A stretch of DNA of 64,000 bases. Source: Calothrix sp. PCC 7716. GTDB lineage: Bacteria > Cyanobacteriota > Cyanobacteriia > Cyanobacteriales > Nostocaceae. Made by a program: the position numbers and the translations under genes. The stretch is from assembly GCF_019977735.1 (NCBI RefSeq), contig NZ_AP025018.1, positions 11,040,580 through 11,104,579 of the forward strand, in the 5' to 3' direction. The notes beneath the pieces were generated by a model. It was not told the DNA's origin and made no database searches. It was given only the letters and a program-made list of their open reading frames with translations. Each line of letters starts with the position of its first letter. Position 1 is the stretch's first letter. Below are positions 54,531-63,173 of the stretch, one piece after another.

Positions 54531-55202
54531 TTAAGTGAACTGACGACTCAGAGTTACAGGTTTATGGACAGTGATTTTTTTCTTGTGGATTGAAATCATC
54601 TTTTTCTCGCGTAGATCGCCCAATAACCTAGTAACGGTTACACGAGTCGAGCCAATAGCTTCAGCGATAGCTTGATGCGATAACTTCAAATCAATGGTGA
54701 TGCCATCAGCACAAGGAACTCCGAAATCTCGACACAGAATTAGTAGAAAGCTCACTAACCTTGAACCCATGTCACGGTGCGCGAGCGTTTCAATCATCAT
54801 TTCCGTTTGCAATATCCGCGAGGAGAGTCCGCGCAGCATTAGCATCGACAATTCGGGATTTTCCTTTAACGCTTGTTCGACTTGCTCGATTGGCGCCGAT
54901 AGCAATTCCACAGGGGTAAACGCAACCGCATGGTAAAATCTGTCCGACTTGTTTCCGGTCAGTAAGGACAAAACGCCAAAAACGCTATTTTCCCTCAGCA
55001 GCGCAACCGTTATTTCTTCTCCTGCTTCGTACACCCTGGAGAGCTTCACAGCACCTTTAAGAAGAAAATAAACTCGTTCAGCAGGGTCACCGGGAAAAAA
55101 TATGGTTTTATTACGTTCAAACGTTTCCACAACAGGTGGGAACGCTCCGGTTGCCATCTGACGAAAAACATTTGCTAGGGCTTTATCTTGTGTCACGATC
55201 AT
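54531..55202 (-). CDS. ntcA: Global nitrogen regulator NtcA
   Basis: 223 residues from ATG 55202, the exact NtcA length ([50 protein letters not shown]). A cyclic-nucleotide-like effector domain that senses 2-oxoglutarate, then a CRP-type helix-turn-helix ([25 protein letters not shown]). It activates nitrogen assimilation and, with HetR, heterocyst differentiation. The frame extends six codons upstream, but those are not conserved. A GTA-N8-TAC box lies 88 bp upstream. Confidence 0.98.
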
Positions 55203-55643
55203 CTCCCTTCCCCTACCCAATGCCAGAAAATAAAAACAGATTACCTAAGAATACACTCGAAAATTCAAGAATACATTGTCAACAATATTGTACTTTCCTA
55301 TACCCAACCTCGCTTTATCAACGTTTATCACAGTTATTTGTCCTGTATGATACATAATTTTTGATGACTTCGGCTACTACTTTTTGATAACTATTTACAA
55401 AAACACTCCCATATGAAATTTAAGAGCTTTCTTAGCCACATAAAATTCATAAAATCTTAAGAAAGAACTTGGGCATTCGTAATAACACGCTTACAAATAA
55501 CATTATTCCTTGGTAATAACACTCTCACTTTATACAAAAACTTTTGATGAGAAGTTCAGTCTTGTTACGTTTGAACACGCTCGTACAAAAGACATCAGAT
55601 TCAGGTTAAGCTCCTAGTTATGCGTCTGTCTTGAAATATATAT
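55203..55643. other. Divergent ntcA-fabI intergenic region
   Basis: 441 AT-rich bases holding the promoters of both genes and the GTA-N8-TAC box. No other feature is recognised. Confidence 0.5.
55290..55303. promoter_or_regulatory. Putative NtcA box upstream of ntcA
   Basis: GTA (55290-55292), eight bases, TAC (55301-55303): the exact NtcA consensus, in the ntcA-fabI intergenic region 88-101 bp before the ntcA ATG. Autoregulation of ntcA is established in other cyanobacteria. On the minus strand a TTGACA and a TATTCT follow downstream of the box. Confidence 0.6.
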
Positions 55644-56420
55644 ATGCTCGATTTAACCGGAAAAAATGCCCTTGTTACAGGTATCGCCAATAACCGTTCC
55701 ATCGCTTGGGGTATAGCCCAGCAATTACATAAAGCTGGCGCCAATCTAGGTATTACATACCTTAGCGACGACAAAGGCAAAATGGAACGCAAGGTATTTG
55801 AACTCGTTGAACCACTCAATCCAAGCTTATTTTTGCCTTGTAACGTCCAAAATGAAACTGAGATTCAATCGACTTTTGCCGAGATTAGCTCAAAATGGAA
55901 CAAGTTGGATATACTCATCCACTGTCTTGCTTTTGCCAACAAAGATGATTTAAGCGGTGACTTCAGTCAAACTTCGCGTTCCGGTTTCAATACTGCCTTA
56001 GAAATTAGCACTTACTCGCTTATTCAGTTAGCAGGCGCCGCAAAGCCCCTCATGACCGAAGGTGGGAGCATTGTCACTCTAACTTATTTAGGAGGTGTAC
56101 GCGCCATTCCCAATTATAATGTCATGGGTGTCGCCAAAGCAGGTTTAGAAGCAAGCGTTCGCTACCTTGCCAGCGAACTTGGACAGCAAAACATTCGCGT
56201 CAACGCTATTTCCGCAGGACCCATTCGCACCCTCGCATCGAGCGCTGTTGGTGGCATTTTAGACATGATTCACCACGTCGAGCAAGTGGCGCCGTTACGT
56301 CGCACAGTCACACAAACAGAAGTAGGTAACACAGCTGCTTTCTTATGCAGCGACTTATCAAGCGGTATTACCGGACAAGTCCTGTATGTCGATGCAGGTT
56401 ATGAAATTATGGGAATGTAA
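55644..56420 (+). CDS. fabI: Enoyl-[acyl-carrier-protein] reductase (NADH)
   Basis: 258 residues, SDR-type FabI, the last reduction of the fatty acid elongation cycle. [28 protein letters not shown] is the variant cofactor motif; [29 protein letters not shown] carries the Tyr and Lys; AGPIRTLAS is conserved. Full length. Confidence 0.97.
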   Translation: MLDLTGKNALVTGIANNRSIAWGIAQQLHKAGANLGITYLSDDKGKMERKVFELVEPLNPSLFLPCNVQNETEIQSTFAEISSKWNKLDILIHCLAFANKDDLSGDFSQTSRSGFNTALEISTYSLIQLAGAAKPLMTEGGSIVTLTYLGGVRAIPNYNVMGVAKAGLEASVRYLASELGQQNIRVNAISAGPIRTLASSAVGGILDMIHHVEQVAPLRRTVTQTEVGNTAAFLCSDLSSGITGQVLYVDAGYEIMGM

Positions 56421-56437
56421 TAATATTTAAGTTGAAA

Positions 56438-56466
56438 GTGCTGAACACTCAGCACTCAGCACTCAC
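56438..56466. repeat. AGTGCTG / CAGCACT repeat before hisB
   Basis: AAAGTGCTGAACACTCAGCACTC lies between fabI and hisB. It adds a false N-terminal extension (from TTG 56432) to the hisB frame. Confidence 0.75.
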
Positions 56467-56476
56467 AACTAAAAGA

Positions 56477-57088
56477 ATGCAAACCCTCACAAATTTAAAC
56501 CAACGTGTAGCTACTGTTTGCCGCACTACTGGCGAAACAGATGTAGAAGTTTCTATAAACCTTGATGGCACAGGTGTTTGTCACGCTGCCACTGGTATCC
56601 CGTTTCTTGACCATATGCTGCATCAAATAGCTTCACATGGACTTATTGATTTAGACGTGCGCGCGACGGGTGACTTGCATATTGATGACCACCATACTAA
56701 CGAAGATGTTGGTATTACCCTTGGACAAGCGTTAAATAAAGCTTTGGGTGATAGAAAGGGAATTGTGCGCTTTGGTAATTTTCTTGCACCCCTTGATGAA
56801 GCTTTGGTTCAAGTTGCTCTCGACTTTTCTGGGCGCCCTCACCTTAGCTACGGGTTACAAATTCCTACGCAACGAGTAGGTACATACGACACTCAGTTAG
56901 TACGTGAATTCTTTGTTGCGTTAGTCAACCATAGCTCTACAACACTACATATTCGTCAATTAGATGGTATTAATTCTCACCATATCATCGAAGCTACATT
57001 TAAAGCTTTTGCCCGTGCTACCCGAATGGCCGCTGAAATAGACCCTCGTCGCGCGGGCATTATCCCCAGTTCCAAAGGAGTTTTGTGA
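56477..57088 (+). CDS. hisB: Imidazoleglycerol-phosphate dehydratase
   Basis: 203 residues from ATG 56477, the usual start ([25 protein letters not shown]). [15 protein letters not shown] and [14 protein letters not shown] are the duplicated manganese-binding half-site motifs. It catalyses the sixth step of histidine synthesis. The longer frame from 56432 translates a heptamer repeat and is not used. It lies 56 bp after fabI and may be cotranscribed with it. Confidence 0.96.
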   Translation: MQTLTNLNQRVATVCRTTGETDVEVSINLDGTGVCHAATGIPFLDHMLHQIASHGLIDLDVRATGDLHIDDHHTNEDVGITLGQALNKALGDRKGIVRFGNFLAPLDEALVQVALDFSGRPHLSYGLQIPTQRVGTYDTQLVREFFVALVNHSSTTLHIRQLDGINSHHIIEATFKAFARATRMAAEIDPRRAGIIPSSKGVL

Positions 57089-57126
57089 ACCGTGGTTCAC
57101 ATTTTAATTATCATGGTTTCATAACA

Positions 57127-57155
57127 TTGTGGCACAGGCATAGAAAGCCTGTGTT
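57127..57155. repeat. Dispersed palindromic repeat after hisB
   Basis: TTGTGGCACAGGCATAGAAAG followed by CCTGTG, a diverged copy of the 8008-type palindrome, between convergent hisB and hydrolase genes. Confidence 0.6.
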
Positions 57156-57175
57156 TTACCCCATAAAATCTATTT

Positions 57176-58069
57176 TTATGCCAGTTCCTCTATAAGCCAA
57201 TTGATAATTTCTGGGTTAACTTTTTCTGGGACTTCATCGTGGGGACAATGACCAGCACCTGGAATAGCAACTATTTTTACTTCTTTACCATCCGCACGCG
57301 CTTGTTCATAAATTTTAGACCCAGTTATTGGTGTCCAAGGGTCTTCTGCACCCCAAAGTACAAGTAATGGTACATTCACCTTTGGTAATAGTTCATTTGG
57401 ACTTGCACCAGGAGGCGCCGTTATAATTGACGCGAACACTTTTTGGGCGCCTGGGTCACACGATGGTTCATATAATAAATCAACTAATTCATCTGTTACA
57501 GCATTACGGTCACGGTACACTTGGTACAATGTGCGACGAATTTGAGGCTTTTGACGAACACGGTTAAATACAAATGAACCTGTAATTGGATGATTGACTA
57601 ACCGATTAAAAGCTGACATGACGATGCGTAACGGTGGGTTTAACTCGTGTGGACGGTGACTTAACCCACCTGCGCTGTTTATTAATACACCACCTGCGGC
57701 AATTTCTGGATGTTCAGCCAGTACAGTCAAACCAATAAGGGCGCCAATCGAATTACCAATAAATACTGCTGGTTGCTGAATATGGGCAGCCCAAAAATCT
57801 TTAAGTAAATCTACCCACAGTTCTATGTTGTATTGGAGTGGTGGTTTATCTGAACCACCAAATCCTAATAAATCAACAGCAAACACTCTATATCCAGCTT
57901 CTGCAAGAACAGGTATGTTTTTTCGCCAGTGACCAATAGAGGCGCCGAACCCGTGAATGAGTACTAGGGGTTTACCCGTACCCATGACTGTGTATTGAAC
58001 CTTAAACGAACGCCAAGTCCAAAAATGTTTCTCAAACGAGGTTGTTACTGTTTGCTGTTGCGTAATCAC
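57176..58069 (-). CDS. Alpha/beta hydrolase
   Basis: 297 residues. VLIHGFGASIGHWRKN carries the oxyanion hole, GNSIGALIG the nucleophilic Ser, GAEDPWTP the Asp region, and GAGHCPHDEVPE the His. The sequence is typical of the large cyanobacterial hydrolase group related to chlorophyll- or lipid-acting esterases, but the substrate is not known. Confidence 0.88.
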   Translation of the reverse strand: MITQQQTVTTSFEKHFWTWRSFKVQYTVMGTGKPLVLIHGFGASIGHWRKNIPVLAEAGYRVFAVDLLGFGGSDKPPLQYNIELWVDLLKDFWAAHIQQPAVFIGNSIGALIGLTVLAEHPEIAAGGVLINSAGGLSHRPHELNPPLRIVMSAFNRLVNHPITGSFVFNRVRQKPQIRRTLYQVYRDRNAVTDELVDLLYEPSCDPGAQKVFASIITAPPGASPNELLPKVNVPLLVLWGAEDPWTPITGSKIYEQARADGKEVKIVAIPGAGHCPHDEVPEKVNPEIINWLIEELA

Positions 58070-58142
58070 TGTTACTATTAATTTTTCTAAACTGCCTCCT
58101 CATATTTTAAGTTTTATTGCATAAAAATTAAATCTGCCCAAC

Positions 58143-58616
58143 TCACGATTTTTTTTCTTTTGTCTGTATAATTCTGCCGATGACAATTAAAGTGGCGCCA
58201 AAAGCTAAAAATCCTAAATCCCATGCGAGTTGGTTAGGTCCCGGTTTAACGTGGTGGATACCGAGAATTTGGTGGTCGATGATTCCTTCGATAACATCGA
58301 ACATACCAGCACCTATCAACATTGAACCAAAAAACGTATTCGGCGCCCAAATTACGTCATCATGTTCGCCTGCGCGCCACAGTAAAATTACCCCAGTAAA
58401 AGTCATGACAAAATCAAAGGCGTGAAATAAACCGTCCCAAACCATGTTTAAATCAATATTGGCGACTGTAAACAATGGTTTAACATTGCTTAACATATGA
58501 TGCCACTGCAAAATCTGATGGAGTACAATGCCATCAAAAAACCCGCTAAAACCCAAACCTAGAAAAATTCCAGGTGCAATTAGAGGTTTGGAACTCGAAC
58601 TTCCTTGTGTCTCCAT
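58143..58616 (-). CDS. DUF2243 membrane protein
   Basis: 157 residues, four hydrophobic helices, with conserved GFFDGIVLHQILQWHHMLS, DGLFHAFD, MFDVIEGIIDHQILGIHHV. These His/Asp-rich helices are the DUF2243 hallmark. Function unknown; a metal or heme site is possible. Confidence 0.87.
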   Translation of the reverse strand: METQGSSSSKPLIAPGIFLGLGFSGFFDGIVLHQILQWHHMLSNVKPLFTVANIDLNMVWDGLFHAFDFVMTFTGVILLWRAGEHDDVIWAPNTFFGSMLIGAGMFDVIEGIIDHQILGIHHVKPGPNQLAWDLGFLAFGATLIVIGRIIQTKEKKS

Positions 58617-58812
58617 GAATCTCTTGTCCCATATGGTTCGTTTTTCAAACGATAAGGCTGATTTATATAGATAATCTTCTCTCCAAAGGCAAATATCTAT
58701 GCAATTGCGTACAGCAGGTGATTATTATTGGTATATGAGATATTTCATTAAATATTTCTTAAATATGTAAATAAAAATCTGTTAAAAAGTTTATACAAAG
58801 CTTTTTATTAAA

Positions 58813-59304
58813 ATGACGATATATTTCTACAAGGTTTGTAACCCATACGGTTGTTTTTCTAATTTTTCTCCCCACCCTATCGAAATTGAGGGGACAGTTT
58901 GGGCAACAGTAGAGCATTACTACCAAGCGCAGAAGTTTGTTGGTAGTGCAGATGCAGCGATTATTCCAGAGATTTACATAGCACAGACACCTGAGAAAGC
59001 AGCAGCACTGGGACGCTGTGAGACTAGGTGTATTCGTTCAGATTGGGATATTGTGAAAACTCAAGTCATGCACAAAGCTGTCTACAAAAAGTTTTTGACC
59101 CACATTGATATTCGCGAAGTCCTTTTTAGTACAGGTACACAGTTACTTATAGAAGATTCACCCTGTGATTATTTTTGGGGATGTGGCGCCGATAAAAGTG
59201 GTCAGAACCATCTTGGCAAAATTCTGATGCGTGTACGTGGCGAACTGAGAAAGGCACCTATCGTTGACAAAATCCCCCCAACCCCCCTTAGTAAGGGGGG
59301 CTAA
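58813..59304 (+). CDS. NADAR family protein (YbiA-like)
   Basis: 163 residues. FYKVCNPYGCFSNFSPHPIEIEG, WATVEHYYQAQKF, GRCETRCIRSDWD and DYFWGCGADKSGQNHLGKILMRVR cover the whole NADAR domain, linked to riboflavin-intermediate and ADP-ribose chemistry. The last about 17 residues (KIPPTPLSKGG) come from an intergenic C-rich repeat that has been read into. Confidence 0.9.
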   Translation: MTIYFYKVCNPYGCFSNFSPHPIEIEGTVWATVEHYYQAQKFVGSADAAIIPEIYIAQTPEKAAALGRCETRCIRSDWDIVKTQVMHKAVYKKFLTHIDIREVLFSTGTQLLIEDSPCDYFWGCGADKSGQNHLGKILMRVRGELRKAPIVDKIPPTPLSKGG

Positions 59305-59312
59305 GAGGGGAG
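59275..59312. repeat. CCCCCC...GGGGGG palindromic repeat at the NADAR gene end
   Basis: CCCCCCTTAGTAAGGGGGG hairpin (about 59280-59300), related to 32005-32035. It supplies the last NADAR codons and lies before the convergent lepB end. Confidence 0.7.
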
Positions 59313-59329
59313 GATTAAAACTGCAAATT

Positions 59330-59968
59330 TTATGGATAGGCAGGAGCTTTATCAATACCACCAACTCTATCGAGAGGCCAAAAGCGGACTACTGCACGAC
59401 CAATGATATTTTGACGAGGTACTAAGCCCCAGCAGCGCCCATCATAACTTTGAGCGCGGTTGTCACCAAGTACAAGATATTGACCTGGGAGTATTGTAGT
59501 GGGTTTTTGTAAAAATGGCGGATTTGGGCTAGAGACACAAACATCAATTGAAGTTTGCTGGTTGGCGCCAAGATAATTTTCTGCAAGTGGCTTGCCATTA
59601 ATTAAGACTTTACCGTCTTTAAGTTCTACTTTTTCTCCAGGTAAACCAATTACACGCTTAATAAATGCATCTTGATATTTTTCTCTTTGTAGCTCATCTG
59701 TAGGTGAAAATACTACAATATCGCCTCGCTGTGGGTCAGAAAATCTATACTTTAATTTATCAACTATAATTTTGTCAGCTTCCCATTGGTTGGGGGTACC
59801 GTGAAGAGTAGGTTCCATTGAACCAGAAGGAATCCAGCGCGCTTCGGCGACGAAAGTCCGAATTCCTAGGGCAAGAACGACGCTTAGTATGACAGTTCTA
59901 CCTAGTTCACCAATCCAGGAATGGTCAGGTTGTTTGTTAGAGTTATTTTCAGACACTTGATTCTGCAT
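59330..59968 (-). CDS. lepB: Signal peptidase I
   Basis: 212 residues from ATG 59968 (MQNQVSENNSNKQPDHSW). One membrane helix (TVILSVVLALGIRTFVAEA) is followed by IPSGSMEPTLHG (catalytic Ser), IKRVIGLPGEKVEL (Lys) and LGDNRAQSYDGRCWG. It releases exported proteins from the membrane. The frame is open from 60019, but the upstream part is not conserved. It is the longer of two lepB copies in the window. Confidence 0.93.
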   Translation of the reverse strand: MQNQVSENNSNKQPDHSWIGELGRTVILSVVLALGIRTFVAEARWIPSGSMEPTLHGTPNQWEADKIIVDKLKYRFSDPQRGDIVVFSPTDELQREKYQDAFIKRVIGLPGEKVELKDGKVLINGKPLAENYLGANQQTSIDVCVSSPNPPFLQKPTTILPGQYLVLGDNRAQSYDGRCWGLVPRQNIIGRAVVRFWPLDRVGGIDKAPAYP

Positions 59969-60204
59969 GTAGTTACTTAAATAATAGATTGATACACAGG
60001 TGACATACCTGTAAAACAAATAAGGCGATATTTTTTAATCTTAACCATAGATGATGGACATGCAAGTGATGTTATCATTTTGACCTACCCTTATAGGGTA
60101 AAGAAAAAATGAACTTTTTTGTCAGATGGTCAAAAAGTGATTGCGATTGAGACAACCAAGTTTAACCTTAAAAATATAATCGTTATTTGCAAGGGAACTT
60201 TTGT

Positions 60205-61542
60205 GTGAGTGCATTTACCTCTATGTCATCTCCAATTAGTTTACTAATTCGCCGTGCAAGCATCATTTTACCTGATGGTACGTACATGGTTGGGGATGTA
60301 CTAACGCGCGGCGGAATGATCGTCGAAATTGGGCCCGACATTGAAGCCACGAGCGCGACTACGGAAATTGACGCAGAAGGGTTAACTTTGTTGCCTGGGG
60401 TTATAGACCCGCAGGTACACTTTCGCGAACCGGGACTCGAACATAAGGAGAACCTGTTTACTGCAAGTTGTGCTTGTGCCAAAGGCGGAGTCACTTCGTT
60501 TTTAGAGATGCCGAATACGCGACCTCTAACTACTACTCAGCAAACCCTGGACGACAAGTTACAGCGTGCGTCACAAAAGTGCCTAGTTAATTATGGCTTT
60601 TTTATTGGAGCAACGTCCGAAAATTTACCTGATTTGCTTTCGTGTAACCCCACATGCGGAATCAAAATTTTTATGGGGTCAATGCACGGTCAGCTTTTGG
60701 TTTCGGAGGAAACTTTACTCGATACAATATTTGCTTCGGGTTCGCGCTTGATTGCGGTTCATGCCGAAGACCAAGCGCGTATTAACCAACGGCGCCAAGA
60801 ATTTGCTGGTATTACTGACCCAGCAGTTCATTCTCAAATTCAAGATAACCAAGCTGCACTTCTAGCAACCAAACTAGCATTAAAACTATCTAAAAAATAT
60901 CAGCGGCGGTTACATATTCTGCATATGTCTACAGCAGATGAAGCAGAGTTGTTACGTGAGGATAAACCAAGTTGGGTTACGGCAGAAGTGACACCACAGC
61001 ATTTGCTCTTAGATACAAGCGCTTATGCAAAAATTGGAACCTTAGCGCAAATGAATCCTCCCCTACGTACATCTCACGACTGTGAAGTACTATGGCAAGC
61101 GCTACACGATGGTGTTATTGATTTTATTGCTACTGACCATGCACCTCATACTTTGGAAGAAAAAGCTCAACAGTATCCTAATAGTCCTTCTGGAATGCCT
61201 GGAGTTGAGACTTCGCTCTTGCTAATGCTAACCGCAGCAATGCAGGGTAAATGTAGCGTTCATCAAGTCGTTAACTGGATGTCTACTGCTGTAGCCAAGG
61301 CTTATAAAATACCAAACAAAGGGGCAATTGCTGTAGGCTATGATGCTGACTTAATACTAGTTGACTTGAAAACATATCGTCCTGTACTGCGCGAAGAACT
61401 ATTTACGAAGTGCGGATGGAGTCCTTTTGAGGGGTGGAACTTGACGGGATGGGTACAAACTACTATTGTCGGTGGTCAAATCGTTTATCACCAAGGTAAA
61501 CTTTGTACCTACGTGCGCGGTCAAGCTTTGCAGTTTGGTTAA
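60205..61542 (+). CDS. pyrC: Dihydroorotase
   Basis: About 445 residues. DPQVHFREPGLEHKENL has the HxxR metal site (HFR), FLEMPNTRPLTT is conserved, HAEDQARI and HILHMSTADEAELL bring further metal His residues, and DFIATDHAPHTLEEK the catalytic Asp. It forms dihydroorotate in pyrimidine synthesis. GTG 60205 has AAGGGA upstream; ATG 60223 and TTG 60187 are alternative starts. Confidence 0.93.
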   Translation: MSAFTSMSSPISLLIRRASIILPDGTYMVGDVLTRGGMIVEIGPDIEATSATTEIDAEGLTLLPGVIDPQVHFREPGLEHKENLFTASCACAKGGVTSFLEMPNTRPLTTTQQTLDDKLQRASQKCLVNYGFFIGATSENLPDLLSCNPTCGIKIFMGSMHGQLLVSEETLLDTIFASGSRLIAVHAEDQARINQRRQEFAGITDPAVHSQIQDNQAALLATKLALKLSKKYQRRLHILHMSTADEAELLREDKPSWVTAEVTPQHLLLDTSAYAKIGTLAQMNPPLRTSHDCEVLWQALHDGVIDFIATDHAPHTLEEKAQQYPNSPSGMPGVETSLLLMLTAAMQGKCSVHQVVNWMSTAVAKAYKIPNKGAIAVGYDADLILVDLKTYRPVLREELFTKCGWSPFEGWNLTGWVQTTIVGGQIVYHQGKLCTYVRGQALQFG

Positions 61543-61551
61543 TTAGAAACC

Positions 61552-61590
61552 AGAAACCCGGTTTCTTCAAGAGAAACCCGGTTTCTTTTA
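61552..61590 (+). terminator. Double palindrome after pyrC
   Basis: AGAAACCCGGTTTCT at 61552-61566 and again at 61572-61586, followed by TTTTA. The two copies can pair with themselves or each other. Probable terminator made from a dispersed repeat. Confidence 0.6.
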
Positions 61591-61654
61591 CGTAAGTGCC
61601 AAACTATGCGTAAATTTTCTTAATTTATAATAATTATCAATATCTAATTTAGTG

Positions 61655-61684
61655 AAAAACTCGCAGATGAAGCGAGTTTTTTTA
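61655..61684 (+). terminator. Intrinsic terminator
   Basis: AAACTCGC (61657-61664), loop, GCGAGTTT (61672-61679), then TTTTT. It lies 110 bases after the pyrC stop. Confidence 0.7.
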
Positions 61685-61952
61685 TATTAACTTAACGTTT
61701 CCTTAATATTATCAATATATAGACCTGTGCCATTTGTGGTTTTTACTGACTGATAATTCTACTTATCTAAGTAAGAAATACTTAGAAAATGTTTTTTTAT
61801 TAAAAACAATAATCAGCATCGAATAGATACTTAAGAAAATAAATTTAAGTAATTATTTTTTGTTACTTTACGGAGAAATACTCAGGTGAAAGGAAAATCT
61901 CTATGTAAAGCTGAGAAAAAGTTAAAACATTATCAAACATTAATCAGGGTCA

Positions 61953-62246
61953 ATGATAATAAATAGTTCAAAACAATCTTTAAATTATCTATTTTTTCGG
62001 ATAGAAGAGATATTTAATGTTAAATGGATACTTGATTATTTGAAATATGAATATATATATTGGCTGAATTGGGCGCCTTTGATATTGACGGTTATCTGGA
62101 CTACATTCTACCAGTTCAGAAAATTTTTTAAAAACAGTCAAAAAAAATCCGGATTGCACAAGAGGCAGGGTGTAATTGGACTTGATGTATTTAAACTCGA
62201 AACTAAATTCAGTTTACATACTCCCTTAATGCCTGTATCTATTTGA
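61953..62246 (+). CDS. Small hypothetical protein, one membrane segment (doubtful)
   Basis: 97 codons from ATG 61953. One hydrophobic stretch (about residues 36-53, IYWLNWAPLILTVIWTTF) and a basic tail. No family recognised and no clear ribosome binding site. The patS-like promoter element at 62148-62176 lies within it. It may be a chance frame or a small membrane peptide. Confidence 0.3.
   Translation: MIINSSKQSLNYLFFRIEEIFNVKWILDYLKYEYIYWLNWAPLILTVIWTTFYQFRKFFKNSQKKSGLHKRQGVIGLDVFKLETKFSLHTPLMPVSI
62148..62176 (+). promoter_or_regulatory. Putative DIF-type promoter of the patS-like gene
   Basis: TCCGGA (62148-62153), 17 bases, TGTAAT (62171-62176). TCCGGA at the -35 position is the motif reported for promoters induced in differentiating heterocysts (NsiR1 type). 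The -10 differs from TATAAT by one base. Transcription would begin near 62183, leaving a leader of about 120 bases. Confidence 0.45.
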
Positions 62247-62303
62247 TTCTGGGAAATAAATATTTGCAAAGTAAAACTATTAATTAAAATCGAGGAAAGA
62301 AAA

Positions 62304-62429
62304 ATGATGATATTTTTTGACTGCGAAAGAGGTAGCGGTAGAGTTGATGCAGTAATGTTTTTAAGTGATGATAGAGGTAGCGGCAGAATTGACACTATAG
62401 TTGATACTATGATGGGCACCAACTCATAA
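62304..62429 (+). CDS. patS: PatS-like heterocyst inhibition peptide with two RGSGR motifs
   Basis: 41 codons. The N-terminus is hydrophobic (MMIFFDC), as in PatS of Nostoc PCC 7120 (MLVNFCD), followed directly by ERGSGR. RGSGR occurs at residues 9-13 and again at 24-28, in the contexts CERGSGRVD and DDRGSGRID, 15 residues (45 bp) apart. RGSGR is the known diffusible inhibitor that binds HetR. GAGGA at 62292-62296 is spaced seven bases from ATG 62304. Classical PatS ends with the motif; here both copies are internal, so proteolytic release would be needed. It overlaps the convergent sigma factor gene by six bases. Confidence 0.75.
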   Translation: MMIFFDCERGSGRVDAVMFLSDDRGSGRIDTIVDTMMGTNS

Positions 62430-63059
62430 ATAGCCTTCGCTTTCTGCAAATTGACGTAACCTAGGTATACACTGACGCTGGTAAAAACTGCTCAAAGTCG
62501 AAACTGTTAATCCGTATTCGTTCGCTAATTCCTTCCAACTAACTTCTGGTGGTAAACGTTTCAAGATTAATACCTGACAATTTACATCGGGTCGTCCTTG
62601 AATATAAGTTTGACGCAAGTCTCCTGATATATCAGCTTCTGCCCACAACTGAACATTTTCTAAAATAGGGGGAGCATCAGGAGGTGCAGCAATATTGTCT
62701 ACAGGGTCATATATATCACTTTTATCACCCGAAGCTAACTGCTGTATGCCCAAAGATGCTTTTCTGATATTGTCTTCTTGTGTTTTTAGGTATAAATCTT
62801 GTAACCTATGCTTTAAGTACGCATTCAGCCACGTTACAACCGTTCCCCGGTCAGGGTCATAACCCTCGCAAATATTTCGGCAGAAATATAACCAAGTTTG
62901 CTGTAAAGCGTCTTGATAATAAGAAGTATTTTCTCTCCACAGTCTGACGGTAACTAAACGAATAATTTGCGTCAAAACTCTAGCTCTTTGTGGACTTCCG
63001 GGTGGATGTCCACAAGCTTCTTCAACTAATCGACGTAATTGTTCCTCCAATCCACTCAT
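62424..63059 (-). CDS. Sigma-70 family RNA polymerase sigma factor-like protein
   Basis: About 211 residues from ATG 63059 (MSGLEEQLRRLVEEACGHPPGS); the frame is open to 63155. A region-2-like part (YYQDALQQTWLYFCRNICEGYDPDRGTVVTWLNAYLKHRLQDLY) and a region-4-like helix-turn-helix (VSWKELANEYGLTVSTLSSFYQRQCIPRLRQFAE) are seen. It is a short, alternative (ECF-like) type common in filamentous cyanobacteria. The stop codon overlaps the end of the patS-like gene, so antisense interference is possible. Confidence 0.8.
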   Translation of the reverse strand: MSGLEEQLRRLVEEACGHPPGSPQRARVLTQIIRLVTVRLWRENTSYYQDALQQTWLYFCRNICEGYDPDRGTVVTWLNAYLKHRLQDLYLKTQEDNIRKASLGIQQLASGDKSDIYDPVDNIAAPPDAPPILENVQLWAEADISGDLRQTYIQGRPDVNCQVLILKRLPPEVSWKELANEYGLTVSTLSSFYQRQCIPRLRQFAESEGYL

Positions 63060-63173
63060 GCAATAGTTCAAGCCAAACGATGCTAACTGAGTATTGCTTA
63101 TGGTCTGCATAAGTAATATTACCCTTGATGGTGATATTACCTGTTTGATGAGCAAAGGGGAAGGCTTTAGTTC

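Noticed and set aside
56432-56476. N-terminal extension of HisB
   Set aside because: Starts at TTG within an AGTGCTG repeat; the conserved start is ATG 56477.
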